DNA from: a gamma proteobacterium L18
Lineage (GTDB): Bacteria; Pseudomonadota; Gammaproteobacteria; Pseudomonadales; Pseudomonadaceae
Reading direction: 5' to 3'
Assembly (NCBI GenBank): GCA_000497835.1
Contig: KI547172.1
Coordinates: forward strand, 313,352 to 377,351
Length of the DNA: 64,000 nt
Below, one piece after another: positions 33,565-41,236 of the stretch. A model generated the notes under the pieces. That model ran no database searches, was not told the origin of the DNA, and saw only the letters and a program-made list of their open reading frames with translations. Made by a program: the position numbers and the translations under genes. Position 1 is the first letter of the stretch. Every line of letters starts with the position of its first letter.

Positions 33565-34907
33565 AGGTTGTATTGTTTGCGTTTGCGGTACAGGGTCGAC
33601 GCATCAATGCCCAAGGTCTTGGCGGCTTGGTCCAGCGTATCGCTGGTAGCCAGTACCGCGCCGATGTGGGCTTTTTCCAGCTCGTCCAGGCTCAGGGCAG
33701 CGCCAATGCGCGGGGCATTGTTGGTGGGTTGTTCGGCCATGCCCAGGTGGCTGACCTCCACGCGCTCCTGGGCGCAGATGATGCTGGCGCGCTCCACCAC
33801 GTTGCGCAGCTCACGGATGTTGCCCGGCCAGCGGTAGTTGAGCAGGGCGGCCCGTGCTTCCTCGCTGAACGCGCGGGCGGGGCGTGCGTATTCCTTGACG
33901 AAGCGGGCCAGGAAGCGGTCGGCCAGGGTCAGGATGTCCTCGCTGCGCTCACGCAGGGGCGGCAGGTGCAAGGTGATCACATTGAGGCGGTACAGCAGGT
34001 CTTCGCGGAAGCGACCGTCGCGCACCATGTCCTCGAGATTGAGGTTGGTGGCGGCCAGAATGCGTACGTCGGCGCGGCGAGTAACCGGGTCGCCCACACG
34101 CTCGTACTCCTTGTCCTGAATGAAGCGCAGCAGCTTGGGCTGCAGGGTCAGGGGGAAGTCACCGATCTCGTCCAGGAACAACGTGCCGCCGTCGGCCTGG
34201 TTGACCCGGCCCAGGGTGCTTTCGCTGGCGCCGGTAAAGGCACCGCGACTGTGGCCGAACAGCTCGCTTTCCATCAGTTCGGCGGTCAGCGACGGGCAGT
34301 TGATGGTCACGCAGGCCTTCTTCGCGCGCTTGCTCCAGCCATGGATGGCACGGGCCAGTTCGCCTTTACCCGTGCCGGATTCACCCAGGATGAGGATGTT
34401 GGCATCGGTGCCGGCTACCTGGCGCGCCGTTTCCAGCACCACCATCATGGCCGGGCTGTGGGAATCCAGGCCGTCCTTGGGTTTGCGGATCTCGCCTTCC
34501 AGTGCCTCAAGGCGTGCCGACAATTGGCGCACTTCCAGTTGCTTGGCGGTGGCCAGGCGCAGCTGGTCCGGGCTGCAAGGCTTCACCAGGTAATCGGCGG
34601 CACCCGCCTGAATGGCATCCACAGCGGTGTCCACCGCCGAATGGGCAGTGACGATCACCACACGCATCCACGGTGCTTGGGTGCGCATTTGCGCCAATAC
34701 GTCCAGGCCATTGTCTTCACCCAGACGCAAGTCCAGAAAACACAGGTCGAACACTTGGCGCTGCATCAAGGCGTCAGCCTGGGCTGCGCTGTTGGCCGTT
34801 GCGACGCTGTAGCCTTCGTCTTCCAGGCAGTATCGGAAGGTGCGAAGGATGGCGGATTCGTCGTCCACCAGGAGGATTCGGCCTTGATGTTCCGTGCCAG
34901 CTTCCAT
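33561..34907 (-). CDS. algB: Response regulator AlgB (NtrC family)
   Basis: A 448-residue activator. The receiver domain has LLVDDE and the phospho-acceptor region CFLDLRLGE. The AAA+ domain has Walker A GESGTGKGE, the sigma54-contact GAFTGA loop, and Walker B GGTLFLDEIG. The C-terminus is a Fis-type HTH (DQAAKTLGIDASTLYRKRKQ). ATG 34907 has AGGAG upstream and gives the length of characterised AlgB. It is divergent from a BON-domain gene that carries a sigma54-type promoter. Confidence 0.94.
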   Translation of the reverse strand: MEAGTEHQGRILLVDDESAILRTFRYCLEDEGYSVATANSAAQADALMQRQVFDLCFLDLRLGEDNGLDVLAQMRTQAPWMRVVIVTAHSAVDTAVDAIQAGAADYLVKPCSPDQLRLATAKQLEVRQLSARLEALEGEIRKPKDGLDSHSPAMMVVLETARQVAGTDANILILGESGTGKGELARAIHGWSKRAKKACVTINCPSLTAELMESELFGHSRGAFTGASESTLGRVNQADGGTLFLDEIGDFPLTLQPKLLRFIQDKEYERVGDPVTRRADVRILAATNLNLEDMVRDGRFREDLLYRLNVITLHLPPLRERSEDILTLADRFLARFVKEYARPARAFSEEARAALLNYRWPGNIRELRNVVERASIICAQERVEVSHLGMAEQPTNNAPRIGAALSLDELEKAHIGAVLATSDTLDQAAKTLGIDASTLYRKRKQYNL

Positions 34908-35063
34908 TTTTCCTACGCTCCTTAAAGAATGATCTTGGTTAGTCTCAGAATAATCGGGCAAGTTGCATGGTCAATTCTGATTGATTAGGCGACGTGCATG
35001 GTAACTATCTGTGATGACGGCATTAAGCCACTGGTTCCATTGGGAAAATAGAAAAAACGGCAC

Positions 35064-35079
35064 TGGCATGCCTGTTGCG
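35064..35079 (+). promoter_or_regulatory. Sigma54 (-24/-12) promoter of the BON-domain gene
   Basis: TGGCATGCCTGTTGCG matches the RpoN consensus TGGCACG-N4-TTGCW with the invariant GG and GC correctly spaced. It lies 38 bases before the BON-domain ATG and in the same direction. Confidence 0.65.
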
Positions 35080-35116
35080 GGTCCAACCTGACTGTCTGTA
35101 TTTAAGGAGACTTGTC

Positions 35117-35968
35117 ATGTTTGCCCTCAAACGCCTTGCCCTCGCCTGCTCGCTTAGCGTGGCCCTGATCCCTGCATTCGGCCAGGCGGCCGCCGGTGAT
35201 ACCAGTCAAATCAGCAGCCAGTTGCAGGCAGCCCGGCAGGAAGGGTCGATCTGGACGTCCTTCGCCCTCAACCGGCACTTGAGCCCGTTCAAGATCAGTG
35301 TCAGCGTCAGCGAGGGCGTCGCCACGCTTAAAGGGGGCGTCGAAAACGAGGTCGATCGTGACCTGGCCGAGCAGATTGCCTTGCAGACGTCCGGCATCCA
35401 GAAGGTCGACAACCAGCTGACCATCGACCCGGCACTGGCCAACCAGCCTCCCGTGCAGAAGCGCATTGCTCAGCGCTTCGACGATGCCACCCTCACCGCT
35501 ACCATCAAGTCCAAGCTGCTGTGGAACAGCGCCACCCAGGCGCTGGACACCGACGTCGATACCCAGGGCGGCGTGGTCACCCTCAAAGGCCACGCGCAAA
35601 CGGCCGACGCCAAGCAACTGGCGGGTGAATTGGCGCGCAATACCGAAGGTGTCACGCAAGTGAACAACCTGATCAGTCTGGGGGCGGCCGACACCAACAC
35701 CACCAAGGCCGAAGCCGAGGCCAAGACCACCGAGGCGTCCATCAGCGATGCCTGGATCACCAGCAAGGTCAAAGCCAGCCTTCTATATAGCCGCAACCTG
35801 GACGGCATCAACATCAAGGTCGATACCCAAGAAGGCATGGTGACGCTCACCGGCGTGGTCGCCAGTACCCAGGAGAAGACCGAGGCCGTGGAAATCGCCC
35901 GCAACATCCGGGGCGTGCGCGGCGTGGACGCCGACCTGTTGAAAGTGGCGGGCAAGTCCACCAGCTAA
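35117..35968 (+). CDS. Periplasmic protein with three BON domains
   Basis: A 283-residue secreted protein. The signal peptide ends near FGQAAAG. Three BON (OsmY-type) modules follow at about 45-105, 125-190 and 215-280, each with a VSEGVATLKG-like or VDTQGGVVTLKG turn. BON domains bind membranes or help proteins survive envelope stress. A sigma54-type promoter lies directly upstream, with AAGGAG before the ATG. It is divergent from algB. Confidence 0.85.
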   Translation: MFALKRLALACSLSVALIPAFGQAAAGDTSQISSQLQAARQEGSIWTSFALNRHLSPFKISVSVSEGVATLKGGVENEVDRDLAEQIALQTSGIQKVDNQLTIDPALANQPPVQKRIAQRFDDATLTATIKSKLLWNSATQALDTDVDTQGGVVTLKGHAQTADAKQLAGELARNTEGVTQVNNLISLGAADTNTTKAEAEAKTTEASISDAWITSKVKASLLYSRNLDGINIKVDTQEGMVTLTGVVASTQEKTEAVEIARNIRGVRGVDADLLKVAGKSTS

Positions 35969-36083
35969 GCCATCGTGCAAAACGCCCGAGCAACCGATGG
36001 CTATCGTGCAGGTTGCTCGCCAGGGCCTTCTTTCCTAACCACGCAACATACTGATTTTATTGGATTTTCTCTTATAAAAAAGC

Positions 36084-36099
36084 TGGCACGGTGTCTGCA
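36084..36099 (+). promoter_or_regulatory. Sigma54 (-24/-12) promoter of the small-membrane-protein unit
   Basis: TGGCACGGTGTCTGCA has an exact -24 box TGGCACG, a 4-base spacer and CTGCA at -12 with the conserved GC. It lies 52 bases before the ATG at 36151. Confidence 0.65.
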
Positions 36100-36150
36100 A
36101 TATCACTCACAGGCAGTGATGATCATCAGACCACCAAGAGGAGTTACCGG

Positions 36151-36423
36151 ATGAGAAGCCAATGTTCACCCCACTTGTCGATCTCGTCCAAACAGATCCA
36201 GCAGGGCCTGTCGGTAACCTTGGCGCTGATGATCACACTGCTTGCCGGTCAGCTTTATCAGCATTGGCACGAAGCCTATCAGGCGCCCGTGCAAACCGCG
36301 ATCAGCTACCCACATTTCAATGCCGTCAGCTCCAACCGCGCACCGTTGTCGCAAGACCAGGCCATGCTGCGGCGGGCCGAGAGCAGCGACCAGGCCGTGC
36401 GTAGCCAGAGCTGGGTGTTCTAG
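36151..36423 (+). CDS. Small single-helix membrane protein
   Basis: A 90-residue protein with a polar N-terminus, one predicted membrane helix (about 20-40, LSVTLALMITLLAGQLY) and a polar periplasmic-side or cytoplasmic tail. AGAGGAG precedes the ATG by eight bases. No family recognised. It follows a sigma54-type promoter and is followed by the DUF1328 and Ivy-type genes in the same direction, which may form one unit. Confidence 0.65.
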   Translation: MRSQCSPHLSISSKQIQQGLSVTLALMITLLAGQLYQHWHEAYQAPVQTAISYPHFNAVSSNRAPLSQDQAMLRRAESSDQAVRSQSWVF

Positions 36424-36493
36424 ATGACAGTCTCGCCCCCGCGAGCATCGCAGTAGGCAGCACCCTAATTAAAAAACGGTAAGGAGAGTCACC

Positions 36494-36658
36494 ATGTTGA
36501 GTTGGGCAGTCACATTCCTGATCATTGCCATCATCGCTGCAGTGCTGGGCTTCGGTGGTATCGCTGGCGCCGCGACCGGGATCGCCAAGATCCTGTTCAT
36601 CGTTTTCCTGGTGTTGTTCGTGGCTTCCTTCATCTTTGGCCGCCGTGGACGAGGCTAG
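36494..36658 (+). CDS. DUF1328 (YtjA-type) small membrane protein
   Basis: A 54-residue protein made almost wholly of two hydrophobic helices: MLSWAVTFLIIAIIAAVLGF, a glycine-rich turn, then AKILFIVFLVLFVASFIFG and a basic end GRRGRG. This is the signature of the DUF1328/UPF0391 family, which is often stress-induced. AAGGAGAG precedes the ATG. The Ivy-type gene begins seven bases after its stop. Confidence 0.8.
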   Translation: MLSWAVTFLIIAIIAAVLGFGGIAGAATGIAKILFIVFLVLFVASFIFGRRGRG

Positions 36659-36664
36659 ATACCC

Positions 36665-37135
36665 ATGCAAAGCACGACCTTCAAGGCTGTCGCCGTGGCC
36701 CTGCTGATGGGCTGCGGTGGCATGGCGATGGCGGCCAATGACGGCCAGGTGCAGGTCAATGGCCTTTTGAGCAGTGACCCGCAATATCGCGAGACATGGC
36801 AAGGCGTCGTCAAGAAAGAGGAGCGCGTGCCTGATTGGGTACTCAACCTCACTGGCGTCTCCGAGCAGCAGATGTCGGCTGTCGAAGAAGATGGAGACAA
36901 GTATCTTGTAGGCCCGCTGTGCGAAAGCCAGCAGGTCTGCAAGAACCACCGCCTGATCGTGGCCTTCAGCTGGAACAAGCAGCACGCCTACGCCATGTTG
37001 GTGGATGTGCCCGAAGGCCTGCCCTCGGACAAGTCGCCGACCCGCCATGCGGACTACCGCTGGCTGGGCAAGCCGGATCAGGGCATGCAAGCCCTGCTGA
37101 TGGAACAACTGAAGAAAGACCCTAACTGGTACTGA
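36665..37135 (+). CDS. Ivy-type C-type lysozyme inhibitor
   Basis: A 156-residue secreted protein with a signal peptide ending near MAMAAND. The inhibitor domain keeps the loop between two cysteines (PLCESQQVCKNHRLIVAF), the part that enters the lysozyme active site in Ivy proteins. P. aeruginosa has an Ivy paralogue beside algB, which supports the call. It would protect peptidoglycan from host lysozyme or limit endogenous lytic transglycosylases. Likely co-transcribed with the DUF1328 gene. Confidence 0.8.
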   Translation: MQSTTFKAVAVALLMGCGGMAMAANDGQVQVNGLLSSDPQYRETWQGVVKKEERVPDWVLNLTGVSEQQMSAVEEDGDKYLVGPLCESQQVCKNHRLIVAFSWNKQHAYAMLVDVPEGLPSDKSPTRHADYRWLGKPDQGMQALLMEQLKKDPNWY

Positions 37136-37149
37136 CCAGTGGTTTATCC

Positions 37150-37181
37150 AGAAGCTGAACCTTTTCAATGATTTAGCTTCT
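37150..37181. repeat. Inverted repeat after the Ivy-type gene
   Basis: AGAAGCT (37150-37156) and AGCTTCT (37175-37181) can pair around an 18-base loop. There is no T-run; its role is unclear. Confidence 0.35.
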
Positions 37182-37189
37182 ACTAACTG

Positions 37190-37400
37190 CGCCCGCCCGA
37201 GGAGGGCCGACGCATGACCAAGGGGCCGGGACGTTCTGATTGCAACAGGATCGGAGTGACCTAGGGGTACAGGGAGTGCCTCCGACGTAGGGCCAGGTCA
37301 GGAGAAAGCTGCGACGCAAGTCCGTGTGCCAGCAATGGCCGGACTTGCGGAGAGCTTGAAACTTGAGAAAACCGCCAGGCGATCTTCGGCGGTTTTTTTG
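37190..37400 (+). ncRNA. Putative GGA-rich small RNA before gltP
   Basis: A non-coding stretch ends in a clear rho-independent terminator (37368-37399). Upstream, GCAAGTCCG (37316-37324) pairs perfectly with CGGACTTGC (37340-37348). At least eight GGA trinucleotides occur between 37200 and 37352, several in AGGAG, GGGAG or CGGAG contexts like RsmA/CsrA sites. No convincing protein is encoded and no tRNA, SRP or 6S signature fits. The 5' end and promoter are not defined. Confidence 0.4.
37368..37399 (+). terminator. Rho-independent terminator
   Basis: AACCGCC, an 11-base loop and GGCGGTT are followed by TTTTT. It lies more than 230 bases past the Ivy-type stop, so it more likely ends an independent transcript. 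Confidence 0.8.
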
Positions 37401-37402
37401 CG

Positions 37403-37876
37403 TTTGGTCGGTTGTAGGACGCCATGCCCTCGGACTTTTTGTCGCAGCCGTGCCGACCATTTATCGTGATTTTTTTCCCTCTCGCTTTCACCCCTGCGTC
37501 CGGAAACGGCGTTCGGATTGTCGAACAATGCCGTCGCATGCCCCCGATTCAAGGGGCGCAACGGGTTAAACGGTGCCGTTCGCGCCACCGTCGAGAATCC
37601 GAACGGGTGTAGAGCAACCCGTTGTGACGTCCGTTCGACACAAAAAATATCATGCCGATTCGGCATAGGGTAGGCGTTTACGGCATTAGACGTCGCGGGC
37701 CTGCATCGGAATAGTTGCGCCTTTTTTCGCTGGCAAGCGCCCTTCCGGGTGTTCGGCGAAAACCTTCTACGGGGGCATCCGCAGACCTGGCAAAAGAGCT
37801 TCCAAAGGCTCAAGCCTGCGGGTTCTGACGGATCAAACGCAGATGTCCCGGATTCACTTGAAGCAAGGGTAATAAT
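37403..37876. other. Long gltP upstream region with two small inverted repeats
   Basis: No gene is convincing in these 474 bases. AACGGGT-N8-ACCCGTT forms a hairpin at 37602-37623. ATGCCGA-T-TCGGCAT at 37652-37666 is a perfect 7-bp inverted repeat with a one-base centre, a candidate operator for gltP. The interval is more A+T- and T-run-rich than coding DNA nearby. Confidence 0.45.
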
Positions 37877-39205
37877 ATGAAGAAGGCAAAACTCAGCCTC
37901 GCCTGGCAGATCCTCATCGGTCTGGTATTGGGCATTGCATTGGGCGCATTGCTCAACCACTTCAGTGCCGAAAAGGCCTGGTGGATCAGCAATGTCCTGC
38001 AACCGGCTGGTGACATCTTCATTCGCCTGATCAAGATGATCGTTATCCCGATCGTGATTTCGTCACTGGTCGTCGGTATCGCCGGGGTAGGCGACGCGAA
38101 GAAGCTGGGCCGCATCGGCCTGAAGACCATCCTGTACTTCGAAGTGGTGACCACCATCGCCATCGTCGTGGGCCTGCTGCTGGCCAACGTGTTCCACCCT
38201 GGAACCGGCATCGACATGAGCACCCTGGGCACCGTGGACATCTCGCAATACGAGAAGACCACCTCGGAAGTGCAGCATGATCACGCCTTCATCGCGACCA
38301 TTCTCAACCTGATCCCGTCGAACATCTTCGCGGCCATCGCCCGTGGCGACATGCTGCCGATCATCTTCTTCTCGGTGTTCTTCGGCCTGGGCCTGTCGAG
38401 CCTGGCCCCGGAAACCCGCGAACCGCTGGTGAAGGTGTTCCAGGGCGTGTCGGAGACCATGTTCAAGGTCACCCACATGATCATGAACTACGCCCCAATC
38501 GGCGTGTTCGCGCTGATCGCGGTGACCGTGGCCAACTTCGGTTTCGCCTCGCTGCTGCCGCTGGCCAAGCTGGTGATCCTGGTTTACGTCGCCATCCTGT
38601 TCTTCGCCATTGGCGTGCTGGGCCTGGTGGCCAAGCTGTTCGGTTTCTCGGTGTTCAAGCTGTTCCGCATCTTCAAGGATGAACTGGTACTGGCCTACTC
38701 CACCGCCAGCTCCGAAACCGTGCTGCCGCGCGTGATCGAGAAGATGGAAGCCTACGGCGCGCCGAAAGCCATCAGCAGCTTCGTGGTACCGACCGGCTAC
38801 TCGTTCAACCTTGACGGTTCGACCCTGTACCAGAGCATCGCCGCCATCTTCATCGCCCAGCTGTACGGCATCGACCTGTCGATCAGCCAGCAGGTGATGC
38901 TGGTGCTGACCCTGATGGTCACCTCCAAAGGCATCGCCGGCGTGCCGGGCGTGTCCTTCGTGGTACTGCTGGCCACCCTGGGCAGCGTGGGCATCCCGCT
39001 GGAAGGCCTGGCCTTCATCGCCGGTGTCGACCGCATCATGGACATGGCGCGTACTGCGCTGAACGTGATCGGTAACGCCTTGGCCGTACTGGTTATCGCC
39101 CGTTGGGAAGGCATGTACGACGACGCCAAGGGCGAGCGCTACTGGAACTCGCTGCCGCACCTGAGCAGCAAGCAAGCCACGGCCGGCAAGGCAGTCGCCG
39201 AGTAA
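37877..39205 (+). CDS. gltP: Dicarboxylate/glutamate:cation symporter (DAACS family)
   Basis: A 442-residue transporter with eight helices and two re-entrant loops. Family motifs are visible: AYSTASSETVLPRV in HP1, FVVPTGYSFNLDGST in TM7 (the NMDGT-like sequence), and SKGIAGVPGVSFVVLLAT in HP2/TM8. It imports glutamate/aspartate or C4-dicarboxylates with cations. AAGGG precedes the ATG. Confidence 0.92.
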   Translation: MKKAKLSLAWQILIGLVLGIALGALLNHFSAEKAWWISNVLQPAGDIFIRLIKMIVIPIVISSLVVGIAGVGDAKKLGRIGLKTILYFEVVTTIAIVVGLLLANVFHPGTGIDMSTLGTVDISQYEKTTSEVQHDHAFIATILNLIPSNIFAAIARGDMLPIIFFSVFFGLGLSSLAPETREPLVKVFQGVSETMFKVTHMIMNYAPIGVFALIAVTVANFGFASLLPLAKLVILVYVAILFFAIGVLGLVAKLFGFSVFKLFRIFKDELVLAYSTASSETVLPRVIEKMEAYGAPKAISSFVVPTGYSFNLDGSTLYQSIAAIFIAQLYGIDLSISQQVMLVLTLMVTSKGIAGVPGVSFVVLLATLGSVGIPLEGLAFIAGVDRIMDMARTALNVIGNALAVLVIARWEGMYDDAKGERYWNSLPHLSSKQATAGKAVAE

Positions 39206-39221
39206 GTCTGGTCGCGGTGTC

Positions 39222-39285
39222 TGCATCGCGACTAAAATCGGCTCATACCACCGACAGCGTAGGAGCCGGCCTTGGCCGCGATGAG
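39222..39285. repeat. REP inverted pair after gltP
   Basis: CTGCATCGCGACTAAAATCG and GCTC oppose GAGCCGGCCTTGGCCGCGAT, with several mismatches. It follows the gltP stop by about 16 bases. Confidence 0.65.
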
Positions 39286-39324
39286 GCCACCAGCCCCACA
39301 GTAAATATCCAGAAACACCCACAC

Positions 39325-39350
39325 ACCCCGACCCTCGTGTCGGGGTTTGT
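39325..39350 (+). terminator. Probable terminator of gltP
   Basis: ACCCCGAC, a short loop and GTCGGGGT are followed by TTGT. The stem is strong but the T-run is short. Confidence 0.6.
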
Positions 39351-39404
39351 CGTTTCCGGACCCAGGCCGCTATCATTCGCCGCATCTTCTTTGGGGTATG
39401 ACTG

Positions 39405-40646
39405 ATGCTCAACGGCCTCTGGCTCGGCTTTTTCGTGGTGGCGGCCATTTCCGCCCTGGCCCAATGGCTGGTCGGCGGCAACGCCGGCATCTTCGCGGCG
39501 ATGGTGGAAAGTATCTTCGCCATGGCCAAGCTATCGGTGGAGGTAATGGTGCTGCTGTTCGGCACCCTGACCCTGTGGCTGGGCTTCCTGCGCATCGCTG
39601 AAAAGGCCGGTATCGTCGACTGGCTGGCCAAGGTGCTGGGCCCGCTGTTCGCCCGCCTGATGCCGGAAGTGCCACGCGGCCACCCGGCCCTGGGCCTGAT
39701 TACCCTCAACTTCGCCGCCAATGCCCTGGGCCTGGACAACGCCGCCACGCCCATCGGCCTGAAGGCCATGCGCTCGCTGCAAGAGCTCAATCCCAGCAGC
39801 ACCACGGCCAGCAACGCACAGATCCTGTTCCTGGTGCTCAACGCCTCGTCCCTGACCCTGCTGCCGGTGACCATCTTCATGTACCGCGCCCAGCAAGGCG
39901 CCATGGACCCCACCCTGGTGTTCCTGCCCATCCTGCTGGCCACCAGCGTTTCCACCCTGGTGGGCCTGCTGTCGGTGGCGGTGATGCAGCGCCTGCGCCT
40001 GTGGGACCCGGTGGTGTTGGCCTATCTGATCCCCGGCGCGCTGGCACTGGGTGCATTCATGGCCCTGCTGGCGGGCATGTCGGCGGCGGCGCTGGCCAGC
40101 CTGTCGTCGGTCCTCGGCAACCTGACACTGTTCGGCCTGATCATGCTGTTCCTGGTCATCGGGGCCCTGCGCAAGGTCAAGGTGTATGAAACCTTCGTGG
40201 AAGGCGCCAAGGAAGGCTTCGACGTGGCCAAGAACCTGCTGCCATACCTGGTGGCCATGCTCTGCGCCATCGGCGTGCTGCGTGCCTCGGGCGCCTTGGA
40301 GCTGGGTCTGGATGGTATTCGCCACGTGGTGCAATGGCTGGGCATGGACACGCGTTTCGTCGACGCCCTGCCCACGGCCATGGTCAAGCCGTTCTCGGGC
40401 AGTGCCGCGCGAGCCATGTTGATCGAGACTATGCAGAGCAAGGGCGTGGACAGCTTCCCGGCGCTGGTGGCCGCGACCATTCAGGGCAGCACCGAAACCA
40501 CCTTCTACGTGCTGGCGGTGTACTTCGGTGCGGTCGGCATCCAGCGCGCCCGCCATGCGGTAGGCTGTGCGTTGTTGGCGGAATTCTCCGGCGTGGTCGC
40601 GGCCATCGCCGTGTGCTACTGGTTCTTCGGCGCCACGGCAGCCTGA
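39405..40646 (+). CDS. SpmA/SpmB-like nucleoside-recognition domain membrane protein
   Basis: A 413-residue membrane protein with about ten helices. It combines two Gate (nucleoside recognition) halves: an SpmA-like first half with LNFAANALGLDNAATPIGLKAM and an SpmB-like second half with KPFSGSAARAMLIETM and GSTETTFYVLAVYFG. In Bacillus these are two spore-maturation proteins; in proteobacteria the fused form has no settled role. Its 3' end overlaps the convergent lipoprotein gene by 31 bases. Confidence 0.8.
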   Translation: MLNGLWLGFFVVAAISALAQWLVGGNAGIFAAMVESIFAMAKLSVEVMVLLFGTLTLWLGFLRIAEKAGIVDWLAKVLGPLFARLMPEVPRGHPALGLITLNFAANALGLDNAATPIGLKAMRSLQELNPSSTTASNAQILFLVLNASSLTLLPVTIFMYRAQQGAMDPTLVFLPILLATSVSTLVGLLSVAVMQRLRLWDPVVLAYLIPGALALGAFMALLAGMSAAALASLSSVLGNLTLFGLIMLFLVIGALRKVKVYETFVEGAKEGFDVAKNLLPYLVAMLCAIGVLRASGALELGLDGIRHVVQWLGMDTRFVDALPTAMVKPFSGSAARAMLIETMQSKGVDSFPALVAATIQGSTETTFYVLAVYFGAVGIQRARHAVGCALLAEFSGVVAAIAVCYWFFGATAA

Positions 40647-41236
40647 GCCAGCGTCCATTCGATCACCTGCGCGGTCAGCCGGTCGCTGGCCTGGCCGAAG
40701 CCGGCGACAACGCCGGGCACGGCTGTGGAGGTCAGCGGCTGGCTGACCTCGAAGCGGCGGCTGGCGAGGATGCGCTGGCTGCGCCCGTCCACCAGCCGCG
40801 CATCCAGGCGCACGCGCACGGTTACGCGGCCGGCTGCGTATTCGCTCTGGAAGGCCTGCAGTTCCCCTCCCAGCTCAAACGTCCCCTGCACGGTGCTGTC
40901 GTCATTGCTGACACCGCGCACCCGCCCGTCGCTGATGAAGCCATCAAGCAGGCGGTTGCGCAGCAGCACGGGCGCCGGGTCACTCCAGCGTGCGCCTTTG
41001 TAGCTGCTGATCAGGTCGCCCTGAGGCACCACCGCGATGCGCGAGTTGTTCAGGGCATCGCTGGCTTGGGGTTTACCGATGCGCAGCGTCCAGGGCAGGC
41101 TGGGGCCGTTGTGCGGGGATGTGCTGGCTGCGGGCAAGCGGTAGACTTCGGCGGGCTCGGACTTGGGCAGGATTGAGCAGGCGGGCAGAAGGCTGAAGGC
41201 CAGGCCCAGGGCCACACCGCGAAGCACGGCACTCAT
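40616..41236 (-). CDS. ABC-type transport auxiliary lipoprotein (PqiC/DUF330-like)
   Basis: A 206-residue lipoprotein with lipobox LLPACSIL near residue 20. It matches the outer-membrane-side partner of MCE transporters (PqiC, MlaD-associated). The C-terminal helix contains QASDRLTAQVIEWTL. Its ATG overlaps the mce gene stop (ATGA). It is the last gene of a four-gene lipid transport operon and overlaps the convergent SpmA/B-like gene at its 3' end. Confidence 0.82.
   Translation of the reverse strand: MSAVLRGVALGLAFSLLPACSILPKSEPAEVYRLPAASTSPHNGPSLPWTLRIGKPQASDALNNSRIAVVPQGDLISSYKGARWSDPAPVLLRNRLLDGFISDGRVRGVSNDDSTVQGTFELGGELQAFQSEYAAGRVTVRVRLDARLVDGRSQRILASRRFEVSQPLTSTAVPGVVAGFGQASDRLTAQVIEWTLAQAAVAPKNQ

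Noticed and set aside
37260..37350. SRP RNA-like words (CCAGGTCAGG) before gltP
   Set aside because: The hallmark GGAAGCAGC-type loop of bacterial 4.5S RNA is absent.
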